From positions 1 to 64,000 of the forward strand of contig NZ_AZEB01000001.1 of assembly GCF_001434135.1 (NCBI RefSeq): 64,000 nt of DNA, written 5' to 3'. Source of the stretch: Lentilactobacillus kisonensis DSM 19906 = JCM 15041. Its GTDB lineage: Bacteria > Bacillota > Bacilli > Lactobacillales > Lactobacillaceae. The notes beneath the pieces are model-generated. The model searched no databases. It was not told the origin of the DNA and saw nothing but the letters and a program-made list of their open reading frames with translations. Numbering within the stretch: position 1 is the stretch's first letter; every line of letters begins with the position of its first letter. The position numbers and the translations under genes were made by a program. Below, piece after piece: positions 16,221-25,855 of this stretch.

Positions 16221-16949
16221 TTAATCGACTTGAGCCGCTAAATCTAATAATAAATCTCGTAACTCCTCAGGATTCTTAACCGTTTGATCTGGGATAATAT
16301 TGGGATCGCTTATTTGGCTATGGTGATTGTTATACCAAACTGTTTGCCACCCAGCTTTTTTAGCCGGGATGATATCATCAAAGTATGAACTACCGACGTA
16401 CATCATTTCGTTGCCATGCAGATTGAATTTCCGGTTCATCAACGTGAAAATCATTGGATCTGGTTTCTTTGCCTGAGCGTCTTCAGATGTAATAATTTGT
16501 TCACGGTCGAACCAATGGTGAAGTTTTAGCTTCATTATTTTCGCAAGCTGAGTTTCGTTTGAACCGTTTGTAATGATTCCCAGCTTGAATTTCGTGACTA
16601 ACGTATTAAAAACCGTTGTTAAACCGTCAAATAGTTGAATGCCATTACTAAAGTTGTTAAATGCAGCTAAGAAATCATTTGCGAGTGATTGGGTAATCCC
16701 AGGTAAATTAAACTCTTTAAACGTGTGGTGCAGACAGTGATAATTAATTTCAGCTGTTGATAGTTTGAACTCCGAATCAGAATTTGATTTAGCGATTGCC
16801 AACTGTTCTTGGCGGGTGTAGTTCGAAAAGACGTTATCCATTTCGTCTGTGGACAGATCGAAAGGAAATGTTTGCTTGAATGCCTTCTCAAAAGGCTGTT
16901 GTTTATCGTAAAGTGTGTCGTCAACATCGAAAACGATGGCTTTAATCAT
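16221..16949 (-). CDS. HAD-superfamily hydrolase (YjjG-like nucleotidase type)
   Basis: This 242-residue cytosolic HAD phosphatase with an alpha-helical cap has motif I VFDVDDTLYD, motif II GIITNGSN, and motif III AKKPDPMIF with the conserved Lys. Motif IV reads VGSSYFDDI; the usual VGDS Asp is Ser here, but the following acidic pair is kept, so metal binding is probably retained. The group includes YjjG-type pyrimidine nucleotidases and other small-molecule phosphatases; the substrate is not clear. The ATG is preceded by AAGGAGGG. The gene is convergent with ldhD and divergent from rpsB. Confidence 0.85.
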   Translation of the reverse strand: MIKAIVFDVDDTLYDKQQPFEKAFKQTFPFDLSTDEMDNVFSNYTRQEQLAIAKSNSDSEFKLSTAEINYHCLHHTFKEFNLPGITQSLANDFLAAFNNFSNGIQLFDGLTTVFNTLVTKFKLGIITNGSNETQLAKIMKLKLHHWFDREQIITSEDAQAKKPDPMIFTLMNRKFNLHGNEMMYVGSSYFDDIIPAKKAGWQTVWYNNHHSQISDPNIIPDQTVKNPEELRDLLLDLAAQVD

Positions 16950-17043
16950 ATGATTCCCTCCTTGCCACGAATTACAATTTTAACACGTTTTAATATTTTT
17001 TGACAATTTAGATAACAAAATGATGACAAATCACGGTTAATGC

Positions 17044-17072
17044 TTGCGCCAGCAGGAAATATTCGATATACT
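17044..17072 (+). promoter_or_regulatory. rpsB promoter
   Basis: TTGCGC (17044-17049), a 17-base spacer and TATACT (17067-17072) give a start near 17079 and a leader of about 100 bases. Confidence 0.7.
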
Positions 17073-17095
17073 TTTAAAGGTGTTTTAAATACACA

Positions 17096-17155
17096 CCTAA
17101 CGTGATGTTTCAGGGAGTGCCAAGTGATTGGTTCTTGAGGCAGCTGATCGTTAGG
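17096..17155 (+). promoter_or_regulatory. Structured rpsB 5' leader
   Basis: CCTAACG (17096-17102) pairs with CGTTAGG (17149-17155), enclosing TGCCAAG and CTTGAGGCA that form an inner hairpin with a two-base bulge. Leaders of this kind before ribosomal protein genes often bind the encoded protein; feedback by S2 is an inference. A seven-codon frame (MEVLLCL, 17169-17192) with its own AGGGAGG lies between the stem and rpsB and overlaps the rpsB start. Confidence 0.55.
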
Positions 17156-17182
17156 GAGGAAAAACTATATGGAGGTTTTATT

Positions 17183-17980
17183 ATGTCTGTAATTTCTATG
17201 AAACAATTATTGGAAGCCGGAGTTCATTTTGGTCACCAAACCCGTCGTTGGAATCCAAAGATGAAGCAATATATCTTTACTGAACGTAATGGTATTTACA
17301 TCATCGATTTACAAAAGACTGTTAAGCTGATTGATGTTGCTTACAATTTCATGAAGGAACAAGCTGCCAAGGGCGCCGTTGTTCTTTTTGTTGGAACTAA
17401 GAAGCAAGCACAGGATTCAATCGCTGAAGAAGCAAAGCGAGCTGGTCAGTATTACGTTAACAACCGTTGGCTTGGTGGAACCTTGACTAACTGGGAAACT
17501 ATTCAGTCACGGGTTAAGCGTTTGAAAGATCTTAAGAAGATGGCAACTGATGGGACATTTGATATTCTTCCTAAGAAGGAAGTTTCTCTTCTGATCAAGC
17601 AGCAAGACAAGTTGGAACGTTTCTTAGGCGGAATTGAAGATATGCCAAAGATTCCTGATGTGTTGTTCATCGTTGACCCTCGTAAAGAGCAAATTGCAGT
17701 TCATGAAGCAATGAAGTTGAATATTCCGATCGTTGCGATGGTTGATACCAACACTGATCCAGATCAAATCGACGTTGTGATTCCATCTAATGATGATGCC
17801 ATCCGTGCCGTTCGACTAATTACGTCAACAATGGCTGATGCCATCGTCGAAGGCCGTCAGGGTGAAGATGATGTCAATGAAAAGACATTTGAAGACAAAG
17901 ATGCTGACAAGAATGCTAAAAAAGAAGATTCAATTGAAGACGTTGCCCATGCAGTTGAAGACGACAATTCAAAAAAATAA
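17183..17980 (+). CDS. rpsB: 30S ribosomal protein S2
   Basis: This 265-residue protein binds the small ribosomal subunit late in assembly and helps recruit S1-type contacts. The start [27 protein letters not shown] and the segments [26 protein letters not shown] and [10 protein letters not shown] are hallmarks. The last ~40 residues (from about EGRQGEDD) form a strongly acidic, Asp/Glu/Lys-rich tail of a type seen in some lactobacilli. The ATG at 17183 is preceded by TGGAGG; the open frame reaches upstream to 17102 through the leader, but that part is non-coding. It is followed by tsf, the usual order, with a hairpin between. Confidence 0.98.
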   Translation: MSVISMKQLLEAGVHFGHQTRRWNPKMKQYIFTERNGIYIIDLQKTVKLIDVAYNFMKEQAAKGAVVLFVGTKKQAQDSIAEEAKRAGQYYVNNRWLGGTLTNWETIQSRVKRLKDLKKMATDGTFDILPKKEVSLLIKQQDKLERFLGGIEDMPKIPDVLFIVDPRKEQIAVHEAMKLNIPIVAMVDTNTDPDQIDVVIPSNDDAIRAVRLITSTMADAIVEGRQGEDDVNEKTFEDKDADKNAKKEDSIEDVAHAVEDDNSKK

Positions 17981-17996
17981 TTAATTAAGCACTAGG

Positions 17997-18046
17997 CTGA
18001 CCCTATCGCTCTGGACCAATTTGGCCTTGGTGTGGGGTCAGTTTTT
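17997..18046 (+). terminator. Terminator or attenuator between rpsB and tsf
   Basis: CTGACCC (17997-18003) pairs with GGGTCAG (18035-18041), followed by five T residues. Inner bases GGACCAA/TTGGCC extend the hairpin. Read-through would let tsf be expressed from the rpsB promoter at a lower level. Confidence 0.75.
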
Positions 18047-18073
18047 ATTGACAATTAAAAGGAGGCCATTATA

Positions 18074-18949
18074 ATGGCAAAAATTTCCGCATCTCAAGTA
18101 ATGCAGTTACGAAAAAAGACTGGCGTTGGTATGATGGATGCCAAAAAGGCTTTAGTTGCCACTGAAGGAGACTTTGATAAGGCAATCGAAGTTTTACGTG
18201 AAAAGGGCGTCGCTAAGGCTGAAAAGAAGAGTGACCGCGTTGCAGCTAATGGATTGACAACCATTGTTACTAATGGTAATACAGCTGCAATTGTGGAAAT
18301 TAATTCAGAAACTGACTTCGTTGCCAGCAGTGATCCATTTAAGCAACTTGTTAGTCGGGTAAGTGATGCAATTGTTGCTAATAAGCCAGCTGACGTTGAT
18401 GCTGCTTTAGCACTAAAAACTGATAAAGGGACTGTAAAGGACGACTTGATTGAGACAACTCAGGTAACTGGTGAAAAGGTAACCCTTCGTCGTTTTGCAA
18501 TTCTTGAAAAGAATGATGATGAAGTATTTGGCTCATATTTGCATAATGGTGGGTTAATTGGCGCTTTGGTTCAATTGAAAGGCGCCGATGAAGCAACTGC
18601 AAAGGATGTTGCAATGCACGTTGCTGCCACTAATCCCGAGTACCTCAATAAAGATGAAGTGCCTGCAGATCGTTTGGCTCATGAAAAAGAAGTCTTAACC
18701 CAGGAAGCCCTTAATGAAGGCAAGCCAGAGAAGATTGTTGAAAAGATGGTTGAAGGACGCTTACACAAGTTCTTGGCTGAAATTTGCTTAGAAGATCAAG
18801 AATTTGTTAAAGACCCAGACCAAACGGTTTCCAAATATGTTGCTTCTAAGAATGGGTCGATTGTTAAATTCATTCGTTACGAAGTGGGTGAAGGAATCGA
18901 AAAGAAGCAAGAAAGTTTTGAAGATGAAGTTCGGGATCAATTAAAGTAA
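18074..18949 (+). CDS. tsf: Translation elongation factor Ts
   Basis: This 291-residue protein is the guanine-nucleotide exchange factor that regenerates EF-Tu-GTP. The N-terminal UBA-like domain has [37 protein letters not shown], followed by the core with [19 protein letters not shown] and [11 protein letters not shown]. Two core subdomains occupy about residues 55-280. The ATG follows AAAAGGAGG. It is linked to rpsB and pyrH as in most Firmicutes, but is separated from each by a hairpin terminator, so the transcripts may be partly independent. Confidence 0.98.
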   Translation: MAKISASQVMQLRKKTGVGMMDAKKALVATEGDFDKAIEVLREKGVAKAEKKSDRVAANGLTTIVTNGNTAAIVEINSETDFVASSDPFKQLVSRVSDAIVANKPADVDAALALKTDKGTVKDDLIETTQVTGEKVTLRRFAILEKNDDEVFGSYLHNGGLIGALVQLKGADEATAKDVAMHVAATNPEYLNKDEVPADRLAHEKEVLTQEALNEGKPEKIVEKMVEGRLHKFLAEICLEDQEFVKDPDQTVSKYVASKNGSIVKFIRYEVGEGIEKKQESFEDEVRDQLK

Positions 18950-18970
18950 AAAAACAAGCCCAAATAAAAG

Positions 18971-19007
18971 CTGAGACAGGACATTTCGTTTTGATCCCAG
19001 TTTTTTT
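18971..19007 (+). terminator. Terminator after tsf
   Basis: CTGAGACAGGAC and GTTTTGATCCCAG form a hairpin with G-U pairs and loop ATTTC, followed by seven T residues. Confidence 0.75.
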
Positions 19008-19060
19008 GTATACTTACAAAGGCCCATGTGTTATTTTGGATTACGAAGCATTTTTTGATT

Positions 19061-19178
19061 AGGATAGCTGCGCAAAGCAGAAACTTGCACCTAAGCCGTC
19101 TTGACCAAAAATCCAAAACCGGGATTTCTGATCAAGACAACTTAGGCTCCAGCTTCTAACCGCTTTGCTCCGCTCACT
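19061..19178 (-). repeat. Dispersed ~118-bp hairpin repeat, copy B
   Basis: Read on the - strand, this copy matches the one at 15891-16009 at both ends. Its stem is equally complete but built from different bases: CCTAAG/CTTAGG, GTCTTGA/TCAAGAC and AAATCC/GGATTT around the shared TTTTGGA loop region. It sits between the tsf terminator and pyrH and accounts for most of the 331-base gap. Confidence 0.8.
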
Positions 19179-19280
19179 AGTTTTAAATGCTAAGAATTCT
19201 TGAAAATGCCAGTTTTCTTGTTGCTAACTTCCTTAGTATGCTAAAATTGAGTGTAATGATTAACAATGGGAGGCACTTGG

Positions 19281-20003
19281 ATGTCTAAAGTAAAGTACAA
19301 TCGAATTATTTTAAAATTAAGCGGCGAGGCATTGGCCGGAAAACAAGGATTTGGGATTAACCCGCCCGTTATCAAAAACGTTGCCCAAGAGATTAAGGAT
19401 ATATTTGATCTCGGGGTTCAAATTGGGATTGTTGTTGGTGGCGGAAATATGTGGCGTGGTGAAGCCGGTGCCGAAATGGGCATGGAACGGGCTCAGGCTG
19501 ATTATATTGGCATGTTGGGGACAACGATGAACGGCCTGGCACTTCAAGATAACTTAGAGTCATTGGGCGTGCCCACCCGCGTTCAAACGTCAATTGAGAT
19601 GCGTCAGATTGCAGAGCCATACATTCGCCGGAAAGCAATTCGTCATCTTGAAAAGGGCCGGGTTGTTATCTTCGCAGCTGGTACCGGGAATCCATATTTC
19701 TCTACTGATACAACGGCTGCATTGAGGGCCGCCGAAATTGGTGCTGACGCAATTTTGATGGCCAAAAATGGGGTTGACGGAATCTATTCTGCTGATCCCC
19801 GCACAAACAAGGACGCTGTTAAATTTCAAACTTTGACATATATGGATATTCTTGAAAAGGGACTCAAGGTAATGGATTCTACTGCCAGTTCACTTTCAAT
19901 GGATAATCATATTCCGCTCGTTGTTTTCAACCTTAATAACCCAGGAAATATTAGAAAAGTCGTTATCGGTGAAAGTATCGGAACGACTGTGAAGGAGAAA
20001 TAA
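19281..20003 (+). CDS. pyrH: UMP kinase
   Basis: This 240-residue hexameric cytosolic enzyme phosphorylates UMP to UDP with ATP. Visible are [14 protein letters not shown] (ATP/phosphate binding), [33 protein letters not shown] and the late [15 protein letters not shown], all typical of bacterial PyrH, which belongs to the amino-acid kinase family. The ATG at 19281 follows GGGAGG; an upstream in-frame ATG at 19266 lacks a binding site. It is two bases from frr, the classic pyrH-frr pair. Confidence 0.98.
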   Translation: MSKVKYNRIILKLSGEALAGKQGFGINPPVIKNVAQEIKDIFDLGVQIGIVVGGGNMWRGEAGAEMGMERAQADYIGMLGTTMNGLALQDNLESLGVPTRVQTSIEMRQIAEPYIRRKAIRHLEKGRVVIFAAGTGNPYFSTDTTAALRAAEIGADAILMAKNGVDGIYSADPRTNKDAVKFQTLTYMDILEKGLKVMDSTASSLSMDNHIPLVVFNLNNPGNIRKVVIGESIGTTVKEK

Positions 20004-20005
20004 CT

Positions 20006-20569
20006 ATGGCAGATTCACAAGCAGTATTAAGTGAAGCAAAACAAAAGATGAAAAAAGCTCAGGAAGTCTTGGAACGCGAACTCGGAAAAATCCGTGCTGG
20101 CCGTGCCAATGCCAGCTTACTTAATGGGGTAATGGTTAATTACTATGGGGCACCAACGCCCCTTAACCAGATTGCATCGATTACGATTCCTGAGGCACGG
20201 GTTATTTTGATTACACCTTATGATAAATCTGCTCTTGAAGACATTGAAAAGGGAATTTATGAGGCTGATTTAGGTCTTAGTCCAGCAAACGATGGGACCG
20301 CAATTCGGTTAGCAATTCCAGCTTTAACGGAAGAACGCCGTAAAGAGGTTGCTAAACAAGTTAAAGCCACAGGTGAAGATAGCAAAGTTGCGATTAGAAA
20401 CGTTCGTAGAGAAGCGATGGACACCTTGAAGCGCAGTAATAAGAATGAAGACATTACTGACGATGAACTACATCGCTTTGAAGACCAAGTTCAAAAGTTG
20501 ACCGATAGCTCTATTAAAAGTGTCGACGGCATCGTTTCTGACAAGGAAGACGAAGTCATTAACGGCTAG
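20006..20569 (+). CDS. frr: Ribosome recycling factor
   Basis: This 187-residue, tRNA-shaped protein splits post-termination ribosomes together with EF-G. The long three-helix bundle is visible (QKMKKAQEVLERELGKIRAGRANASLL; EERRKEVAKQVKATGEDSKVAIRNVRREAMDTLKR), with the small beta domain containing VNYYGAPTPLNQIASITIPEARVILI between. The start ATG follows AAGGAG and lies two bases after the pyrH stop. Length is normal for the family. Confidence 0.98.
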   Translation: MADSQAVLSEAKQKMKKAQEVLERELGKIRAGRANASLLNGVMVNYYGAPTPLNQIASITIPEARVILITPYDKSALEDIEKGIYEADLGLSPANDGTAIRLAIPALTEERRKEVAKQVKATGEDSKVAIRNVRREAMDTLKRSNKNEDITDDELHRFEDQVQKLTDSSIKSVDGIVSDKEDEVING

Positions 20570-20585
20570 AAGGAGAGAGATTACG

Positions 20586-21038
20586 ATGACAGATAAAAAT
20601 TCAGATAATACAAATAAAGATGACGAAGTTGCAGTCGTTCCTGGAACTGATGAATTTGCGAAGATGCTTTTTAAGCTTAACCAACCAGTAACAGCGGATA
20701 ATCTTTCCGTACTTGATTACAACGGGGGTCATTTACAACCAGTTCAAGATGACTTATACGCAATGCCGGCATTTGTAACGGATGATTTTAACCTCTTTTT
20801 CATTGTTTCTCAATTAGTAGAAGAAGATTGGGTAATTGCTTTTTCCAATGCGACTATCGAAAAGGGGAATGAAATTACTGACCTATCAGAGCCAATGACT
20901 ACTGGTAAGGGATTAAACATGCTCGGCCAAAAGAGCCCTGAAGATGCTAATAAGCTGCTCAAATATTTCAGCACCCTCGCAGATGCTAATCGTGGTGAGT
21001 GGCGAATGGTTGAACGTCCAGATGGTGCAGCAAACTAA
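20586..21038 (+). CDS. Uncharacterised acidic protein downstream of frr
   Basis: I do not recognise this 150-residue protein. It starts at ATG 20586 after AAGGAGAG, with a disordered acidic head (MTDKNSDNTNKDDEVAVVPG) and then a compact domain with strands and a Trp (DDFNLFFIVSQLVEEDWVIAFSNATIEKGNEI) and a helical LLKYFSTLADANRGEWRMVE end. No membrane segment or known catalytic motif is seen. It is 16 bases after frr and has a terminator after it, so it is co-transcribed with pyrH-frr and may be linked to translation; that is only context. Confidence 0.75.
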   Translation: MTDKNSDNTNKDDEVAVVPGTDEFAKMLFKLNQPVTADNLSVLDYNGGHLQPVQDDLYAMPAFVTDDFNLFFIVSQLVEEDWVIAFSNATIEKGNEITDLSEPMTTGKGLNMLGQKSPEDANKLLKYFSTLADANRGEWRMVERPDGAAN

Positions 21039-21054
21039 CAATTAAGTGCATTTT

Positions 21055-21083
21055 GGGATGAGTTCTTCTCATCCCTTATTTTT
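21055..21083 (+). terminator. Terminator of the pyrH-frr unit
   Basis: The perfect stem GGGATGAG/CTCATCCC with loop TTCTT is followed by a T-rich run. Confidence 0.9.
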
Positions 21084-21110
21084 GCTTTAAGCTAATTTTA
21101 GGAGTGTGCC

Positions 21111-21872
21111 ATGTTTAATAAATCAAATCAAACTAAGCCAACGTTAGATACGAATCGGATTCCAAAACACATTGCAATCATAATGGATGGCAACGGTCGC
21201 TGGGCACAAAAGCGGCATTTACCAAGAATTGCCGGTCATCGGCAGGGAATGGAAACTGTCAAAACAATTACCAAAGCTGCCAGTAAGCTAGGTGTTCAAG
21301 TATTAACGCTCTATGCATTCTCAACGGAAAATTGGAAGCGGCCCACGGATGAGGTAAGCTTTTTGATGAGTTTACCGGTCAAATTTTTTGATAATTTTGT
21401 TCCGGAATTGATTGAAAACAATGTTCAAGTAAAGGTCATGGGAGTGATTGATCAATTACCAACCCAAACGCAACGAGCTGTGCACAGGACAATTGCTGAT
21501 ACCAGCCAGTGTACTGGCATGATATTGAATTTTGCCTTAAACTATGGAAGTCGATTAGATATTCGAATGGCTGTGCAGCAAATTGGGAGTGAGGTTAAAT
21601 CCGGACAAATTGAACCCGATAAAATTGATGATCAAATGATTACGGATCATTTGATGACAAATTTTCTGGGTAAATTGTCTGACCCAGATCTCTTAATTAG
21701 AACAAGTGGGGAAGAACGGGTTTCAAATTTCTTATTGTGGCAAATTGCGTATAGTGAATTAGTGTTTACCGACGTACTTTGGCCGGATTTTAATGAACAG
21801 ACGTTAACCGATATGATTTTAACGTATCAACATCGGGATCGCCGGTACGGTGGTCTAAAAACGAGTAAATAG
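21111..21872 (+). CDS. uppS: Undecaprenyl diphosphate synthase (cis-prenyltransferase)
   Basis: This 253-residue enzyme adds isopentenyl units to farnesyl diphosphate to make the C55 lipid carrier used for peptidoglycan and teichoic acids. It has HIAIIMDGNGRWAQKR with the catalytic Asp, GHRQGMETVK, LYAFSTENWKRP, and the late DLLIRTSGEERVSNFLLWQIAYSELVF that binds the pyrophosphate. It is cytosolic or peripheral to the membrane. It is followed at 12 bases by cdsA, the standard uppS-cdsA-rseP order. The ATG is preceded by TTAGGAG. Confidence 0.98.
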   Translation: MFNKSNQTKPTLDTNRIPKHIAIIMDGNGRWAQKRHLPRIAGHRQGMETVKTITKAASKLGVQVLTLYAFSTENWKRPTDEVSFLMSLPVKFFDNFVPELIENNVQVKVMGVIDQLPTQTQRAVHRTIADTSQCTGMILNFALNYGSRLDIRMAVQQIGSEVKSGQIEPDKIDDQMITDHLMTNFLGKLSDPDLLIRTSGEERVSNFLLWQIAYSELVFTDVLWPDFNEQTLTDMILTYQHRDRRYGGLKTSK

Positions 21873-21884
21873 GAGCGAATAGTC

Positions 21885-22673
21885 TTGAGACAACGGGTAA
21901 TAACAGCAGTAGTTGCACTAATCATTTTTATTCCAATCATCATTCTTGGACACATTTGGATTGATATTGCCGCAATGGCATTAGGAATTGTCGCGGTATC
22001 TGAAGTGTTGATAATGAAGAAACGCATTCTGGTTTCTGCCGAGTCAATTATTGCTTATCTCGGTGTCAGCGTGTTAATTTTACCGGATACATGGACGGCA
22101 ATTCTACCAGGTAAGGTTGAACAAAATTTTGTTTTCTTTTTGTTTGTTCTGATGCTGTTGTTATTGACGGTGTTTAGTAAAAATCTGTTCACTTTTGATG
22201 ATGCGGGTGTTATTTCATTAGGGATGCTTTATGTCGGAATGGGATTCCATTACTTTATCCTGGCTCGCGGTGTTTCGTTGATTGTGCTGCTTTACGCACT
22301 GTTCATTGTTTGGTCAACTGACAGTGGTGCCTACATTTTTGGTAGGTTATTTGGGAAACATAAGTTAGCCCCTAGAATCAGCCCTAATAAAACGTGGGAA
22401 GGTTCGGTTTATGGTTCACTTGCTGCAACGGTTATTTGTTCAATTTTTGTTTTTTTCTTCCCAATCGAAGGATACTCATTGTTGCAAATGATCATTATCA
22501 CGGTTATTCTTTCGATAGCTGGCCAGTTTGGTGATTTGATCGAATCTGCGCTTAAACGATACTATGGTGTCAAGGATTCTGGTAAAATATTACCAGGTCA
22601 TGGTGGCATTTTAGATCGGTTTGACAGTTTACTTTTCGTACTGCCAATGCTTCACTTAGTTGGCATCATTTAG
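21885..22673 (+). CDS. cdsA: Phosphatidate cytidylyltransferase
   Basis: This 262-residue integral membrane enzyme converts phosphatidic acid and CTP to CDP-diacylglycerol, the branch point for phospholipids. About eight hydrophobic segments are seen. The C-terminal signature is complete: SPNKTWEGSVYGSLAATV, followed by GQFGDLIESALKRYYGVKDSGKILPGHGGILDRFDSL with the catalytic acidic residues. It starts at TTG after AGGAGCG. It uses the product of PlsC, encoded at 13.0-13.7 kb. Confidence 0.97.
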   Translation: MRQRVITAVVALIIFIPIIILGHIWIDIAAMALGIVAVSEVLIMKKRILVSAESIIAYLGVSVLILPDTWTAILPGKVEQNFVFFLFVLMLLLLTVFSKNLFTFDDAGVISLGMLYVGMGFHYFILARGVSLIVLLYALFIVWSTDSGAYIFGRLFGKHKLAPRISPNKTWEGSVYGSLAATVICSIFVFFFPIEGYSLLQMIIITVILSIAGQFGDLIESALKRYYGVKDSGKILPGHGGILDRFDSLLFVLPMLHLVGII

Positions 22674-22694
22674 TTTTTAGGAGGAAAGAGTCAC

Positions 22695-23969
22695 TTGATA
22701 AGGACAATTATTGTATTCATTATCGTTTTTGGTATTCTGGTGATCTTTCACGAGTTTGGCCATTTCATAATTGCAAAACGCTCAGGGATCCTTGTCCGAG
22801 AATTTTCTGTTGGGATGGGGCCTAAAGTGTTTTATTATCGAAAAAACGGGACGACGTTTACCTTGAGGCTCTTACCGCTTGGTGGGTACGTTCGAATGGC
22901 TGGTGAAGCTGACGATGGTGAAGAAGAGTTAAAGCCCGGCACGCCGGTTACCTTACAACTAAACGATCAAAATGTCGTTACTTCAATTAATACCAGTAAT
23001 AAACACTCACTATTTCAAGGAATTCCCGTTACAATAACTGATACGGATTTAGATACAAAACTATATGTTAAAGGGTACGAGAATGGCGACGAAACTCAGA
23101 TTAAGTCGTACCCAGTTGATCATGATGCCACAATTATTGAAACTGACGGAACGGAACTGCAGATTGCGCCCCGAGATGTTCAGTTCCAATCAGCGCCGTT
23201 ACCAAAGCGAATGTTAACGAACGTTGCCGGGGTTTTTAATAACTTTATCTTGGCGATTTTAGTTTACACAATTTTAGGGTTCGTTCAGGGGGGCGTGGCA
23301 TCAAATAGTAATAAAGTTAATGTGATGCCTAATGATTCAGTGGCTAGGGATGCCGGAATGAAGTCTGGCGACCAGGTTGTCTCAATTGATGGTCATAAAA
23401 CGAGTAATTGGCAGGATATGGCGATCCAGATTCAAGCCAAACCTGACAAACGAATTTCTGTTATCGTCAATCGGGATGGTCAAAATAAATCACTTTACAT
23501 GAAACCAAAATCCCAGACAGCTAACGGTAAGAAGACTGGTTTCATCGGTATTACTCAAACGATGGATACCAGTTTCCAGGCTAAGATTTTGTCTGGTTTT
23601 ACAACAACATGGTCAATGGGTAAAACGTTATTAGGTGCACTTTGGTCAATGGTTAGTGGTCATTTCAGCTTGAACGATCTTGGCGGCCCAGTTGCAATTT
23701 TTGCGACAACTTCGCAGGCAACCTCATTGGGAATTGCCGGTGTCTTAAGATTTTTAGCCTTCCTATCACTAAACTTAGCAATCATTAACTTGGTGCCAAT
23801 TCCAGGGCTTGATGGTGGAAAATTAATCTTAAATATTATTGAAGCCATTAGGCGAAAGCCCGTTTCACAGACAACTGAAACCATTGTGACGTTAATTGGT
23901 TTTGCCTTCTTAATGCTGCTGATGATTTTGGTTACATGGAATGATATTGAGCGTTACTTCTTACATTGA
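22695..23969 (+). CDS. rseP: RIP metalloprotease RseP/RasP (site-2 protease family)
   Basis: This 424-residue membrane zinc protease cleaves transmembrane segments of regulatory proteins. The HEFGHFIIAKRSG zinc motif lies in the first helix (about residues 18-30), a PDZ domain lies at about 205-270 (SVARDAGMKSGDQVVSIDGHKTSNW), and the third zinc ligand is in NLVPIPGLDGGKL near residue 375. In gram-positives such enzymes cleave anti-sigma factors, signal-peptide remnants or FtsL. It starts at TTG after AGGAGG and sits between cdsA and proS, the standard order. Confidence 0.96.
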   Translation: MIRTIIVFIIVFGILVIFHEFGHFIIAKRSGILVREFSVGMGPKVFYYRKNGTTFTLRLLPLGGYVRMAGEADDGEEELKPGTPVTLQLNDQNVVTSINTSNKHSLFQGIPVTITDTDLDTKLYVKGYENGDETQIKSYPVDHDATIIETDGTELQIAPRDVQFQSAPLPKRMLTNVAGVFNNFILAILVYTILGFVQGGVASNSNKVNVMPNDSVARDAGMKSGDQVVSIDGHKTSNWQDMAIQIQAKPDKRISVIVNRDGQNKSLYMKPKSQTANGKKTGFIGITQTMDTSFQAKILSGFTTTWSMGKTLLGALWSMVSGHFSLNDLGGPVAIFATTSQATSLGIAGVLRFLAFLSLNLAIINLVPIPGLDGGKLILNIIEAIRRKPVSQTTETIVTLIGFAFLMLLMILVTWNDIERYFLH

Positions 23970-23987
23970 TTCATAATTAGAATTTAA

Positions 23988-25712
<1,725 letters not shown>

Positions 25713-25788
25713 CTTTGTTTGGGTGAGTACGAGAGAGTTATAAGAAAATAGTGATCTGTTTACGGATGTCATTGTTGTCAGATCAAAT

Positions 25789-25831
25789 AAAGTGATTGGA
25801 ACAGTGAGCGTTTTGATTCCAACCACTTTTT
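25789..25831 (+). terminator. Terminator between proS and polC
   Basis: AAAGTGATTGGAA and TTCCAACCACTTTTT form an almost perfect stem with a 15-base loop and a T run. It lies only 24 bases before polC, so it may also tune polC expression. Confidence 0.8.
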
Positions 25832-25855
25832 GTACTAAATCAAGGAGGATTTGTC

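Noticed and set aside
17000-17005. Perfect TTGACA box upstream of rpsB
   Set aside because: No -10 box lies 16-18 bases downstream; the TTGCGC/TATACT pair is better placed for rpsB.
25753-25786. GATCTG/CAGATC hairpin between proS and polC
   Set aside because: The stem is only six pairs with a 20-base loop; the neighbouring 25789-25831 hairpin is the convincing terminator.
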